Source of the DNA: CBDCWQ01 sp965223435
GTDB lineage: Bacteria > Myxococcota > Kuafuiibacteriia > Kuafuiibacteriales > Kuafuiibacteriaceae
Length of the DNA stretch: 64,000 nt
Reading direction: 5' to 3'
NCBI GenBank assembly: GCA_965223435.1
Contig: CBDCWQ010000022.1
Span: 868,001-932,000, forward strand
The notes beneath the pieces are model-generated. The model saw nothing but the letters and a program-made list of their open reading frames with translations. It was not told where the DNA came from and searched no databases. Below are positions 44,905-54,907 of this stretch, one piece after another. A program made the position numbers and the translations under genes. The number at the start of each line of letters is the position of its first letter. Position 1 is the stretch's first letter.

Positions 44905-46221
44905 AACGGCAATGCGACGGAGTCGTCGTTCTGCCTCCCCGTTATCAATCTCGAGGCGGCCGTCTATCGCAAAGGGAAGCCTGAGCTTGTCCCACTGATT
45001 GATAAAATAGGTCACCCCTTGCTTCATAGGCTTGAGCAGAGGCATAGGCTTGAGTGCCTCAGCGTGCTCGAGGATTTCCTCCATAATGGGGAGACTCTGG
45101 GTGCGCCGTCGCTCAAGCCGCTGAGGCGCAAGCAAAGCATGTTCTTTGCACTGTGCTTCGATTCGATAGATACGCTGGAATGCATCGACAAAAGGACGCG
45201 CCGCGGTATCTCCGAATTCGAGCGCTTGAACGAACGGTCGACGTGCGTGCATACAGCATCCCGCGAGCAGTCGTCCAACCTTATCACCCCTGTTCGCGTC
45301 GGCGATCCGTTCGTAGCCGCGATAGGCATCGCCCTGAAGCATTGCTTTGGAGTCACGAAGCCACTTCTCGGGATGCTCTGCCTCCCACGTGGGCGCGTAT
45401 TGGTAAGCCACATAGGTCAAAGTCTTCGAAAGGTCGCCTCCGGGATCGAAGTACCGCCCCACGAATACCCACATCTTCCCGTTCACCACGCCGCCCTCGA
45501 CGTCTCGGTCTCGGACGCGAATCGATGTATCATCGAGATGAATCATATCGGACTTGCGGACGAGCTCGGTGATACGATGACAGAGCGGCTTGAGGATTTC
45601 GTGCCCAAAGCTTTCCCAACGGCTGAGCGTGGAGATTGCGAAATCGCCACCGGCGCGTCTGAAAATCTTCTGCGTACGACGAAGTGGTAGCCCGTCCACC
45701 GTCTTGTTTGTTATCAGAGCAGCGAGAAGCCTTGGCCCCGGCCAAGCGCCGTCCCGGGCATGGGTTGAGGGCGCAGGAGCTTTTTTCACTTCGCCTTCGC
45801 ACAACCTGCACGCGATGGTTTCACGTAGGTATTCGATGACCTCAAACTTCGGTGGTGTATACTCGACAACGAGACTCCGGTTGTGACCAATGGTGCACCG
45901 AGACTCACCGCACTGAGGGCAGGGCCGGTCATCGTCAGCAACACAGAGCTTCTCGGTGCGTGTGGGCTTGAGGGGGGCGCGCCGCTTCTTCCTTTTTCGT
46001 TTCTTTGGCCCGGGCGTTTCCTTTTCTTCTGGCTCAGGCTCCGGCGTTCGCAAGGCTACAGCTTCGAGCGTGTCGACAAAGAGACTCTGCTGGCCACAAA
46101 GCGCCTTCTCCGAGCGCCGTCCGAACAACTGCTTTTGTAGATGGTGGATCTCGACAGCCTGATCTTCGATGACCTTCTGAGCGGTCTGAAGAACGGCCGC
46201 AAGCGCCTCTTTTGAGGGCAT
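44905..46221 (-). pseudogene. tnpC: IS66 transposase TnpC, N-terminal part
   Basis: 439 codons of an IS66 transposase. In order: a coiled-coil/leucine-zipper start ending in QKQLFGRRSEK, a zinc-finger part (CPQCGESRC...CRLCEG), the DDE domain with MIHLDDTSIRV and QGDAYRGYERI, and the catalytic Glu region LEIDNGEAERRLRRIAV. Past 44905 the frame enters the inserted recombinase element and ends after 14 foreign codons. The rest of the gene lies at 42299-42051. Confidence 0.88.
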
Positions 46222-46353
46222 TTCGCCGTCCTTGTTCGAAAGGACTTCGATGAGGTCCGTGAAGTTGACCAGCTCGGTAGTCGTCTTCTTGATACGCGTC
46301 TTCGAGATGAATTGGAGTTACAAGCTCAAAGCTTACGAGGCAAGCAGAAAACG

Positions 46354-46722
46354 CTAAGTTTGCAAAAGCTTCAGCGTCGGCGATGTTTGTGCTCTCCGTC
46401 CTCGTTTCATCGACGAAAGGTCGATGTCATCTAAAAAACGAAGCATCGATTTCGTGTCCATTTCCCAACAGAACCGACCATCTTCGAACCGGGGACGACG
46501 AAATCGTCCTCGGTCGAGTCGCTTCGCAAGAATGCACCAGCCGTGCGGATCATGAAAGAGCACGCGCACTTGGTTGCATCGCTTGTTAAGGAACACAAAC
46601 AGGCCTCCGTGGCGCGGATCAATCTTTAAGTCTTGAAGCGCAGTTGCTGCCAGTCCGTCGAAAGAACGACGAAGATCAACCGGCTCGACTGCGAAAAAGA
46701 CCCGAGTACCGGAAGGGATCAA
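46354..46722 (-). CDS. tnpB: IS66 Orf2 accessory protein TnpB
   Basis: 122 residues of the IS66 Orf2 family: VFFAVEPVDLRRSFDGLAA near the start, then GGLFVFLNKRCNQVRVLFHD and GWCILAKRLDRGRF. It is required with TnpA for IS66 transposition in studied members. It overlaps tnpA by ATGA at 46719-46722 and appears intact. Confidence 0.92.
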   Translation of the reverse strand: MIPSGTRVFFAVEPVDLRRSFDGLAATALQDLKIDPRHGGLFVFLNKRCNQVRVLFHDPHGWCILAKRLDRGRFRRPRFEDGRFCWEMDTKSMLRFLDDIDLSSMKRGRRAQTSPTLKLLQT

Positions 46723-47036
46723 CGGTCGCCACCCATAAGTATACCAAGGATCTCCCCCACAACCCCCGGCTGACTCGGAAAGCGAACGAAGGCATCTCCA
46801 ATCAAGACCTCGACGGATTCCTCAAAACCGAGGCTGTCAGATTCTCTCCTCTTGTTACGGGACGGTACTGTGACTTCAATGAAGCTCGGCGAGACCCCGA
46901 CCTGCTTCGTCCAGTACACCAGCTTCGGTTTCGACACACCTCGAACTCGACAAAATTCTCCCTTGCTCAACCCGCTTCTTCGCCATTCAGAAACAAGCGC
47001 CTTGCCATCCGCCTTTGTGAAGTAGGATTCGCTCAT
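46719..47036 (-). CDS. tnpA: IS66 Orf1 accessory protein TnpA
   Basis: 105 residues: a helix-turn-helix-like segment WRRSGLSKGEFCRVRGVSKPKLVYW (about residues 19-43), then a beta-rich C-terminus IEVTVPSRNK. It lies next to the right terminal repeat, as in other IS66 elements. The ATG at 47036 (MSESYFTKADG) is chosen; another at 47054 adds six residues. Confidence 0.85.
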   Translation of the reverse strand: MSESYFTKADGKALVSEWRRSGLSKGEFCRVRGVSKPKLVYWTKQVGVSPSFIEVTVPSRNKRRESDSLGFEESVEVLIGDAFVRFPSQPGVVGEILGILMGGDR

Positions 47037-47199
47037 GTCCCGAGCATGCTGCATGCGATCACGCTCGCCTAGGCGCCCCAGAAAGAACAGTTACCTTGCA
47101 GCCGTCAAATTCGGTCGGGGATCGAAGCCTGGGCATCCCCGAAGAGCTTGCTCTAAGGGAGAGACAGGGCAGGACGATTCCGGCCGTCCTCGGTTGAAT

Positions 47200-48162
47200 C
47201 TAGTACACTGCGCACTCTCCCGGTTTGTGCTTTCTTAAGTACCGAGAATGCGCATAGCCGGAATTATCCCTCGCCTCACCTGTGTTGTATCTGAATTGGC
47301 AACCTGAGTTGTGTGTGTGCCGAGGTATAATGCGCCACCACTTGGACCCAGCCTTCTGAAAGAGAACCGGGACGCACGTCGCTGACGGTTTTAGCGGATG
47401 TATCCGCTCCGACCGCGCGGTTGGCCGTTCTCGCATCCAAAGAACGTCGTCTGGCGCCACGCCCACAACTCGGGCAAAAACGGGTTGACGCAAACAGCAA
47501 TGGCGTTCTGTTCTTTGCTCTCGCTGATATCTAGGTTTCAGATACTTGTACCCCTGAGCATCCAGAAGCCAACTCGAACCACCGGACGAACCTCGCACAC
47601 CGATGGGCCCCCTGCTACTCGCGAGTCTACCCCTGGAGAGCATTTTCTTTAATACTGTGTGCAGCGCTGGCGCGCGTCCAATAGCAATATGGCTGTGATA
47701 TGTTAAGATATAGAGATATTGGTCGTCCCAGATCGCATTTGCGAAACAGCCACTGATCGCGCCCTCGAGTATGGAGACGTCGCCCCGACCGAAACGGTCG
47801 AGAGCCAACCTCTTCGCGGTTGCTGCCGCTTGGGTCGAAGTAAAGGTGCGAACCTCCAAGCGAGCGCTGACTGCACCAAGTTCCCGAGACTTAAGATTGC
47901 CAAGGACGTAGGCACCTAGGGAACGGGTCGAACGACACAGGAATTCGCGATTTTCCGTAATGTAAAGCCCATACCCACCTATTCTGCTTCTATCCTCGCA
48001 GAACTTCGACTCGGCGGGCGATGTACGAGTCGCCCCTTCACGGGACAGTGCGCGATCGACGTCTTCGAGGAACTCTTCGACTACCGGATCGGCCCACGCG
48101 GGCGGCGTTGCCCCAAGCGCGATCAATGCGAACGTGAACAACGCTGTCGGAATCGGAAGCAT
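47200..48162 (-). CDS. Secreted protein with SH3-like C-terminus
   Basis: 320 residues. Signal peptide with cleavage near residue 24 (LGATPPAWA-DP). The middle part has paired Cys residues and no family I recognise. Residues about 225-275 (VVGVAPDDVLWMRERPTARSERI) resemble a bacterial SH3 domain, which often binds cell wall. The C-terminus is basic. It is the first non-mobile gene right of the IS66 element and probably island cargo. Function unknown. Confidence 0.55.
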   Translation of the reverse strand: MLPIPTALFTFALIALGATPPAWADPVVEEFLEDVDRALSREGATRTSPAESKFCEDRSRIGGYGLYITENREFLCRSTRSLGAYVLGNLKSRELGAVSARLEVRTFTSTQAAATAKRLALDRFGRGDVSILEGAISGCFANAIWDDQYLYILTYHSHIAIGRAPALHTVLKKMLSRGRLASSRGPIGVRGSSGGSSWLLDAQGYKYLKPRYQREQRTERHCCLRQPVFARVVGVAPDDVLWMRERPTARSERIHPLKPSATCVPVLFQKAGSKWWRIIPRHTHNSGCQFRYNTGEARDNSGYAHSRYLRKHKPGECAVY

Positions 48163-48398
48163 AAACTTGAGCGTAGGATGAAGCCATGACGCCGCTCAAG
48201 ACTCCATGTCGGTAGGAAACGCACCCGCAATCCGCGGTAGTTCTGAAGCCACTGAAATTACCTTCGTCCTCTAGCGAGCGCGATGGTTCAGGCCAGAGTG
48301 ATCTCACTCATAGCGTGATGATCGCGTTACGTTGGAGAGCCTGACACGAAGCAGTTTCTGTCGAAGGACGACCAACAACGGTGGCGTTGGGTGGAGCT

Positions 48399-48869
48399 GT
48401 CACGCCGACGCAAGTGGTCGGGTCACCCCGGGAGATCACTCTCCCGGGGTTCCCGTAGATCCGGACGTGCGCGATTAACGCATCCGGCTCCTCAAGAGCA
48501 TGCGTTCGTTGCGAGACGACTTGCTGTTCTCACCAGACGGGGGGTTGGAAGAGGGTAGCGTTTCAGTATTCTATTGAAACGGTCCCATTTCAACCGACCG
48601 CGCCGCGAGCGACGGTCGAGCCACTTCTGCCACACGCGCATCACTTCAAAACGGAAGCGGGTGAGCGCCTCCGAATTGCCGCGAATGCCGTAGTAGTTGT
48701 AGTGGCCCTGCAACTTCTGGCGCAAGGCCTTGTGTTGGTCCGCGATCGATTCGTGCCGATGGTAGCGGCACCAATGAGCGATCTTCCTAAGCGCTCGGCC
48801 AAATCGCGACGGGGCGGTTTTACGTCCAACCCTGGGAGCACCTCTCCGGGTTCGTCCCCAGTAGTGAGT
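48399..48869 (-). pseudogene. Group II intron remnant, RT C-terminus and RNA end
   Basis: On the minus strand, 48869-48492 reads HYWGRTRRGAPRVGRK, FGRALRKIAHWCRYHR and GHYNYYGIRGNSEALTRF, the maturase C-terminus of group II intron reverse transcriptases. A stop interrupts it at about 48870 and the polymerase domain is missing. Past the stop, 48426-48449 is a perfect 9-bp hairpin (CCCCGGGAG), and 48461-48487 is a second stem with the GAGCCGGATGCG-type sequence typical of group II RNA downstream of the ORF. It is immobile. Bases 48163-48398 hold nothing I can name. Confidence 0.75.
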
Positions 48870-48906
48870 TCATGCCCGGCGAAAAGGCCCGTTTTTACCG
48901 TATGGC

Positions 48907-50097
48907 CTACGTTCCGCCACTGAGAGTGCCACTACACTCCATACGTGGCTTCGCAGAGGCATTGCCAGTCCAGCCAAAATAGATACCGCCCGGGGCCTTT
49001 TGATGCGTGTCGTTAAGATGCTTACTCGATTGATCAAGTCGATGGATCACCGACGCGGAACTTAAGAGGCGGGAACCGGAACGGGACGGGGAATGGGAAC
49101 GGGCGGACACAGGATATGATCCATCTTCCATCTGACTATGTTTAATAGGTAAAGAGGATCTTGGACACATTATTCGCCGCCTCGTTCGTCGGCCCTCGGG
49201 CGTTCTTATCCTAGGGCGCGCAGTCGGCGGGGCAGGCGGTGGATGATCAAAATAGGCGTTGTCCTTCCAAGTGGGGGCCAAACCAATCCCACCATGATAT
49301 TGCTTGGTTTCGGAGCCTCTCGGGTAGATCTGGTAAGTCCTTTCATTCGGATCGAGCGTGATCCGGTGGCAGGTGGAAGACAAGAGCTGAAACGCTCCGG
49401 TCGTGTTGGACAAGCTTGTTCTCGAATAGCGCAGCGGAAAGGCGCCGATGTTCTTGAAGGAAAAGCGCTTGGACGGGCTCATGGCGCCGACGGCGATGGT
49501 ACCAAAATCATGTTCTGTCGGCGAGATGCTCGTTTCTTCGGAGTTGGCGCCATGACCTTGGACCGACACCGCCTGAGACGCTGGCGGATTCGAATTGTAG
49601 CCTATCGAAAATTCCGTCAAGGTGAGCTGACAAAAATTGATGGGCCGATACGACAGATTCACCGTGCACTTCTGTCCGGTGAAAATGGCCCTGGGGCAGT
49701 TATGGCCCTCGAATTGAAACGCGAAGCCACTCGCTCGGAGGACCACCTCAGGCACTGGATCACCCTTGAGCATGTTCTCGATGCTGAAAGCCTGGGTCCT
49801 CGTTTGACCCAAGGGTGTCGCCCCGAAGTCAAAGCTGTTCGGCGTGACTCGGAAAATGGGTGCAAACGCCTGAACCCGGGCGGTGGCACTCTGTCCAGAA
49901 CAGGTCGAGAAACGAATATCTGCCCAGACGTTTCCGCCTTCTTGAGGCGAGTAGCGAATACGCTGTGTGCAAAGTCCGGCCGAGGCACAGCTTAGGGGGC
50001 CTACAAGCGAAAAATAACTCGCCCGCGCGGCTGTCAGATCTAAGTCGCCCGCAACCTTACCGACTACGAAGCGGGGTTCCTCAATCACAAAACTCAT
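48907..50097 (-). pseudogene. Choice-of-anchor D-type protein, C-terminal piece
   Basis: 396-residue frame. Residues about 80-180 and 188-260 are two beta-sandwich repeats of the ASH/choice-of-anchor D type (VTPNSFDFGATPLGQTRTQAF; SPTEHDFGTIAVGAMSPSKRF). After about residue 255 the sequence becomes Arg/Ser/Pro-rich with no fold pattern, suggesting a frameshift or deletion near 49330. The N-terminus begins abruptly at 50097, where a decayed IS91 transposase starts. The signal-peptide piece at 50960-51348 is probably its lost N-terminus. It was likely a cell-surface protein. Confidence 0.6.
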
Positions 50098-50101
50098 CTC
50101 A

Positions 50102-50870
50102 TCATGGACCGCGATCCATTCTCCTTTGTGGCACCAGATGGAAGACGCGTTTGAGCAAGCGGGCCCAGGTCCAAGACGACCGGTCGCCGGGCAGCGGTTT
50201 GTTGTTCCTGGTCAATGAGTTCGAGCGTGGGTGGCGCTTTCGGGATGACCTCATTCCTGAGTTTCGCATGAGCGGCGAGGACGCCGAAGAAGCGAGTCTG
50301 ATTTTGTCTAGGGGGAGGAATGAGTCAACTGAGGCGCCGCAAGAAAGCAAGAGCGGTGAGCGTGATGACCCGTTTTTTGCGCCTCTGCTTCTTGAGTTCA
50401 AAAAGGATGTCGCCGCTGTCGGTTTCTTGAAGCTGGGCCTCCGCGAAAGGAGGCCTGGCTGTGTATCGACACAAGCGCTCGCGACCCTTTTTGTCTCCTT
50501 GGTAGACGGTACGTCCAGCGTGAAGGGAGAATCCTCCGAATTCGCAGGAAAGATCGGTTTTCGTCTTTAGGCGGGTCGGACTCACAAGCGAAGGCTCTCG
50601 CATCGCAGACAGGAAGCATCGTTCGTCTGGTTTGAGCGACCCCATTTCGGAAGATTCGCCGATATACCCCTTGTTCTTCAGGAATCGTTCCATCTTCTGG
50701 AAGAACCCCTTTGCGACCTCATGGAGGTTTTGCGGACTCGGCGGGTGGAGGGGATGGAACCGAGGACGGGCACTTCTTCTTCGGCGAAGACGCCGTCGAG
50801 GACGAGGACATGAAAGTGGGGATGAATCACCAGGTTTTTGCTAAACCTTTGATTTACCGCTTCTACTTGT
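50102..50870 (-). pseudogene. IS91-family transposase, decayed
   Basis: Three minus-strand frames follow one another. The first is VIHPHFHVLVLDGVF (the HUH metal-binding motif, about 50800-50840). The second, at 50693-50325, includes GGFSLHAGRTVYQGDKKGRE and ARPPFAEAQLQE. The third reads PPRQNQTRFFGVLAAHAKLRNEV down to about 50102. At least two frame changes separate them and the N-terminal zinc-finger part is missing. It resembles the intact IS91 protein at 56880-58250 but is clearly diverged. Confidence 0.75.
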
Positions 50871-50959
50871 GTCACATGCCGTACGTCAAAAACTGGGACT
50901 TGGTCGACTCTTCCGCGGCACAAATCGTTGGCGCCTATCTTTTTGAGCGGGAAAAAGTC

Positions 50960-51348
50960 ACTCTGCGTGAACCGCCCGGGAGCATGGTCGTCGAGGGCCA
51001 AAGCACCCTTCCATCCTGCATCATGCTTGTGTTCGGGCCTAAGAGTTGAGCGCCCTCGTCTTCGGCCTCCAGCGTGATCGCTCCAGAAAAGTTCTGGTCC
51101 ACAGAACCTGAATCGTTGACTGCAGCAATTTCGATTGTGGGATCGAAGAATGAGCCCACTGTGATATCGTTGGGCTGTTTCAAGAATGCGAGCTTGGTTG
51201 CCGGTCCGACGAACGTTCCGGCGTCTTCGCGTTCCAGTTGTTCAGGAAGAATGAGCAGACTACAGTGGACGAAGGCCACCATTGAGCTAAGGCTCAAGAT
51301 CCAGGACACGCTCAGCCCTGGGCCGTTGTTTTGGGCTTTGTGAACCAT
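50960..51348 (-). pseudogene. N-terminal piece of a surface protein
   Basis: Starts MVHKAQNNGPGLSVSW with a hydrophobic signal (ILSLSSMVAFVHC; the Cys may be a lipobox). A bacterial Ig-like segment follows (KLAFLKQPNDITVGSFFDPTIEIAAV...ITLEAEDEGAQLLGP) and stops being recognisable near 50990. The strand, spacing and domain style suggest it is the 5' end of the anchor-type gene at 48907-50097, separated by the IS91 remnant. Bases 51349-51763 hold no gene I can support. Confidence 0.5.
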
Positions 51349-51763
51349 GCACTTTAACCAGCGAGGAGAATTGTTCCATGGGTCTGGACCGGGCGCATAG
51401 GGGGTGCGCAAAAATGCGCGCTGTAGGTCTTTTCAGCCGGTCCCCGCAGCCGGCGGGCGACGCCCCATCACTGTAAAGGAGTCTTCTGCGAGGTCGAGAA
51501 GAACGTCGTCGGCGAAGGGGGCGTTGTGTTCCTGCCCAATCCGGCACGCGAATTCTCAGCATTCTTCGAGAATGGCACCCAGATTGGGGGAATCGTGATG
51601 AGCAAACAGCGTGGCTCGGATCATGGGAATGGCGGCCGCAGGAACAGATACGGATTCGTGTCCGGTTTGAAGGTCGTCTGCGATTGTGGAGCCAACGCTG
51701 GTGTGTGTGTCCTCCGCTGCCCCTAAGAGCCTCACGAGCCCCAGGACCCTCCTTGACGCCGGC

Positions 51764-52621
51764 CTAAAACCGAACCGCCCCGTTACGCGTCTCGATGCTC
51801 CCGTCGGGGTAAAACGAAAAGTACACAAAGCTAAACGTCACAGAGTAGTTTGTATTTTCTCCGTCTCTTTTCACGGCGATCTGCCCCAGGTCTCGTCCCC
51901 CGGCAACCATGGGGTGTTGAACCGGCGACGCCATACCCGGCCTCCATGTGATCTCCAGATCTCCGTCAACAATGCGGCGTTTTTCGCGAATCAGATCCAG
52001 GGTCCACGCGCGGTCGCCAATGTGGACCACGTACTCCATCGGATGGATGTTCTTAGAAACGTCCCCGGCGAAAAGGAAGGGCTTGTATCCGGGTGCATCG
52101 CTGTCGTAGTTTCGATATGGGTTTTCCCAATAGACAGCCAGCGTAGCGTCTTTGGGGATGAGCACCTCACCGTTCGTAGTCCGGGTGCGAAAACTTCCAA
52201 ATGACTCTAAGCGCGACGGTACCGGCTTGAGCTGTACACCTGTGCGTTTGCCCGCAATTCCGGTCCCCGTATACTGTTGCCACCAGCTTTGCGTTTGGCG
52301 ATCGTACATCACCATGTCCGAGTTTCGAAGGAGTCCCGTCATTCCGAACTGGGGAGTCTCACCGTCCGGAAGCCTGCGTTCGTACACGATGGCTGCGCTA
52401 CAAAGAGGGCGGTAGGTGACCAGCACGGGGACGCCACCACAGCCCCCGAAGCCGTCCTGGACGGGCACTGGGATGGACTCGACCTTTTGCTCTACGTGAG
52501 AACACGGGCGCTCGAACGCCTCCTGGCCGGGCGCCCCTTGCCAGTTCACCGTTCTTGGGAGAGCCTGCCAAGCGGGACTCATTTGACAATCCGACTTTCG
52601 AAGCGCAGGCGCACCAACCAA
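51764..52621 (-). CDS. DUF3179-family protein, N-terminus altered
   Basis: 285-residue frame. The family core is visible: VPVLVTYRPLCSAAIVYER, GMTGLLRNSDMVMYDRQTQSWWQQ, GTGIAGKRTGVQLKPVPS and YRNYDSDAPGY. In DUF3179 the first motif usually reads VTYCPLC; here that first Cys is Arg. The usual preceding part with NWHEIVND is not present in any frame, so the N-terminus seems lost or scrambled, and the ATG assignment is arbitrary. Function of the family is unknown. Confidence 0.65.
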   Translation of the reverse strand: MVGAPALRKSDCQMSPAWQALPRTVNWQGAPGQEAFERPCSHVEQKVESIPVPVQDGFGGCGGVPVLVTYRPLCSAAIVYERRLPDGETPQFGMTGLLRNSDMVMYDRQTQSWWQQYTGTGIAGKRTGVQLKPVPSRLESFGSFRTRTTNGEVLIPKDATLAVYWENPYRNYDSDAPGYKPFLFAGDVSKNIHPMEYVVHIGDRAWTLDLIREKRRIVDGDLEITWRPGMASPVQHPMVAGGRDLGQIAVKRDGENTNYSVTFSFVYFSFYPDGSIETRNGAVRF

Positions 52622-52648
52622 AAAAAAAGGGCCCCGACCTCTGGAATC

Positions 52649-53110
52649 TCAGCCCAGTTGCAGGAGCTTGAGAATGCGAGCAAACAAGGTGAAGCCCACT
52701 TTCCGTTCGGCTCGCATACTGATGAGGCGTAATCCGCGCCTGGCGTCGAGGTTCTCTGGATCGAGCCTTAAGCACGCCTCCCAATGACGGGCCGCAGTTC
52801 GCATTCTGCGCTGCTGCAATGCGATGGTACCCAAAAGGCAGTGCGCCTTTTCCAGGCTTGAGTCGACACGCAGGGCTCGACGCAAAAACCCGCGAGCACG
52901 CTTCATTCCAGCTTGTGATCGACGGCTATGGTGCAAAATGGCACGCCCGAGCTCATAGAGCACATGAGGGTTTTCGGGGGTGATGGCAACCGCCTGAAGC
53001 AAACATTGCTCGGCACCGCGCCAATCTCGCTTCGCCGCCAACCGACCGGCGATACTCAGGAGCTTCTGTGAACGATCGTAGTCGCTGACGATGTGGGATG
53101 TTTCGTTCAT
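52649..53110 (-). CDS. TPR-repeat protein
   Basis: 153 residues, helical throughout, with about three tetratricopeptide-like units (RDWRGAEQCLLQAVAITPENPHVLYELGRAI; RRALRVDSSLEKAHCLLGTIALQQ; RMRTAARHWEACLRLDPENLDA). No signal peptide or enzyme domain. TPR proteins mediate protein contacts; partner unknown. The ATG at 53110 (MNETSHIV) is preferred; one at 53128 adds six residues. It lies 27 bases upstream of the DUF3179 frame on the same strand, so they may be cotranscribed. Confidence 0.7.
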   Translation of the reverse strand: MNETSHIVSDYDRSQKLLSIAGRLAAKRDWRGAEQCLLQAVAITPENPHVLYELGRAILHHSRRSQAGMKRARGFLRRALRVDSSLEKAHCLLGTIALQQRRMRTAARHWEACLRLDPENLDARRGLRLISMRAERKVGFTLFARILKLLQLG

Positions 53111-53492
53111 AAGGAAAATACTCTCCATTTCTAAATTACGGCAAGTCCCGCATCCCTTTTTCCATCAGCAATCGTGCCAGCCTTAGGATGGTCAAAAACA
53201 TTCACCAATCTGTTCGACAGGGACGTTCCATGTCCAAAGCAAGGGACCAAGCGGTACCTTAAGGTGTCGTTCTGGCCAACATCGCTAAGGGGCGGCCAGT
53301 CGGTGATAGCCACCCCGCCTCCGAGATCGGGGGCCAGGGATTCGACGACATGGCGATAGACGATGGAAAACGCATGGGCGCCAAGACTCGTCGTCCGATA
53401 CGTTCGCGTGTCTGTGGTCAGTCCAAGAATTCACCCGCCGAAAGCAGTAGCTTTACTTCAGCCAAGAACAAGACCGCCTCGGCGGCGATCTT
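53111..53492. other. Probable decayed 5' part of the P-domain gene
   Basis: The downstream frame starts inside a P-domain, and in-frame translation upstream ends at a TAG (53448-53450). Short open pieces in the other plus frames show no recognisable protease. I read this region as degenerate coding sequence, with low certainty. Confidence 0.3.
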
Positions 53493-54596
53493 TTGCTTGG
53501 CGACGTGCATTTCCTCCGCTCTCGAAGAGGTCAAACCGACGATACTCGAATCTCCATCGTGAACCAGACCATCGAAGGTACCCGAGGCGAACTCGCTTCT
53601 GGGACCTGGGAACTTCACGTCGTCGACTACTTCGCCAAGGACGCTGTGTTCCCGACGGACGCCGGCACCCTGGAGTCATGGTCGCTGAGGCTCGAAAGCG
53701 CATGTCACGACCCGGGCCCCCAAATACCCGACGATAGGGAGCCTGAATCGATAGGACGATGCGTAGGACGGACCACCCCTGGCGCGTCGGGCTGGAGAGA
53801 CTATAAGGGCAAAGGATTGTACCTCAATGTCGACACCTCCCACTGCGGGTACACAGTGGCTCCGCAGTATATCACGTCGATGGGAGGCACCGGATGGCAT
53901 TGGTCGGCTGAGGGTGCGACTTCCATCTATTTCGCAACCGAGACCGGGTTCAGAATCTATCTCGTTACGCCGTTTACAGCGAAAGAGGCTGAAGCCAAAA
54001 AGTGGCACATCAACTGGGAAGCCCTGTCCTCCGACGCACCCGATTTCGATCAGTGCCACGGGCGCACGAAACCAGGCGAAACCAAATGGGAACAATTCGG
54101 AAGCTCGGGCATCACGACGGTTATTGATACCAGCATGTGCGGCATGCACGAAGCTCCCTTGTACTTCGCCTCCCTGGGAGGCTTGACCGGCCACTGGCGC
54201 GCAAGAGGTGAAACCGCGATTTATCGGCAAACCGAGGACAGCTTCCAAATTTACTTGTATGCCCCGGGGATAACGCCACAAATGGCCAAAGAACTGGGAT
54301 GGCACATCAACTGGTCCGCGGCGCGCGACGAAATGACCTCGCCTTCATTGTGTACCGGTCACACCGAAAAAAAGGACTGGAGACCCTACGGAAGCGCGTA
54401 CTACGTGAACGTAGACACCTCTCGGTGCGGCTTCACCGCCACACCTGACTACTTTACCTCCCTTCAAGGCACCAACCACTGGAAGTCACGGGGTGGCACT
54501 GCTATCTACTTTCCGACCGAGACGGGCTTTCGTATCTATCTCAAGGGTACCGATGCCCGCCGTACGCAGATCCTGTGGAAGGCGTCCCCGCGATAG
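53493..54596 (+). pseudogene. P-domain protein with three repeated C-terminal domains
   Basis: 367-codon frame. Residues 1-70 match the second half of a proprotein-convertase P/Homo B domain (GELASGTWELHVVDYF...DAGTLESWSLRL). Three repeats of about 80-90 residues follow, each with a leading Cys (CxGRT), a W(R/E).(Y/F)G segment, VDTS.CG, a P.Y.(T/A)S segment, G.HW, IY.(P/A/Q)TE..F.IYL and, in the first two, a closing WHINW. P-domains usually follow subtilisin-like proteases; the protease is missing and the frame is blocked upstream, so the gene is probably broken at its 5' end. The TTG at 53493 is only the first possible start. The repeats look like carbohydrate-binding or adhesion modules; this is inference. 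Confidence 0.6.
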
Positions 54597-54907
54597 GGCC
54601 GAGGCTTGGCCCTGAGGATTCGGCAGGCCTCTGAGTGTTTGTCGACGCACATGCCGCTGTCGCGCCCAAGAAAATTGACAAGGAGGCGCACCGAGGCGAG
54701 GGAGGGGCGCTGGCACAAATAGGGGCCGCCTTGAGTGAGCGGATCCATAGGTTGTGCCAGACCCAGTTGTTTCCTTTCTGCCAGAAAATGGGAGTCGGCG
54801 CCATACACATCTTATCGTGTTGACCAGACTGGGTTCCTGTATTCGCAGGAACGGCGTGTCTGAGACGGCTTACACCCTCTTCGAACGAAAAAGTCGAACC
54901 TCGATCG
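54597..54907. other. Gap without a supported gene
   Basis: Lies between two converging genes (P-domain protein on plus, Rhs protein on minus). A minus-strand frame crosses it, but its composition is not convincing and it runs into the plus-strand gene. If the Rhs-lipase had an immunity partner it would be expected here; I see no clear candidate. Confidence 0.35.

Larger units (their letters stand above)
41988..47094 (-). mobile_element. IS66-family insertion sequence, interrupted
   Basis: Bounded by imperfect 23-bp terminal inverted repeats: gtaactgttcattttggggc at 41988 and the matching gtaactgttctttctggggc read inward from 47094 (20 of 23 identical overall). Three genes on the minus strand are tnpA, tnpB and tnpC. 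tnpC is split by a foreign 2.6-kb element at 42300-44904. Removing that element leaves an IS of about 2.5 kb, the normal IS66 size. No 8-bp target duplication is seen at the flanks. Confidence 0.85.

Noticed and set aside
41980..47102. An 8-bp target duplication around the IS66 element
   Set aside because: The bases outside the terminal repeats (cccaagat left, cttgcagc right) do not match, so no duplication is claimed; a later deletion on one side is possible.
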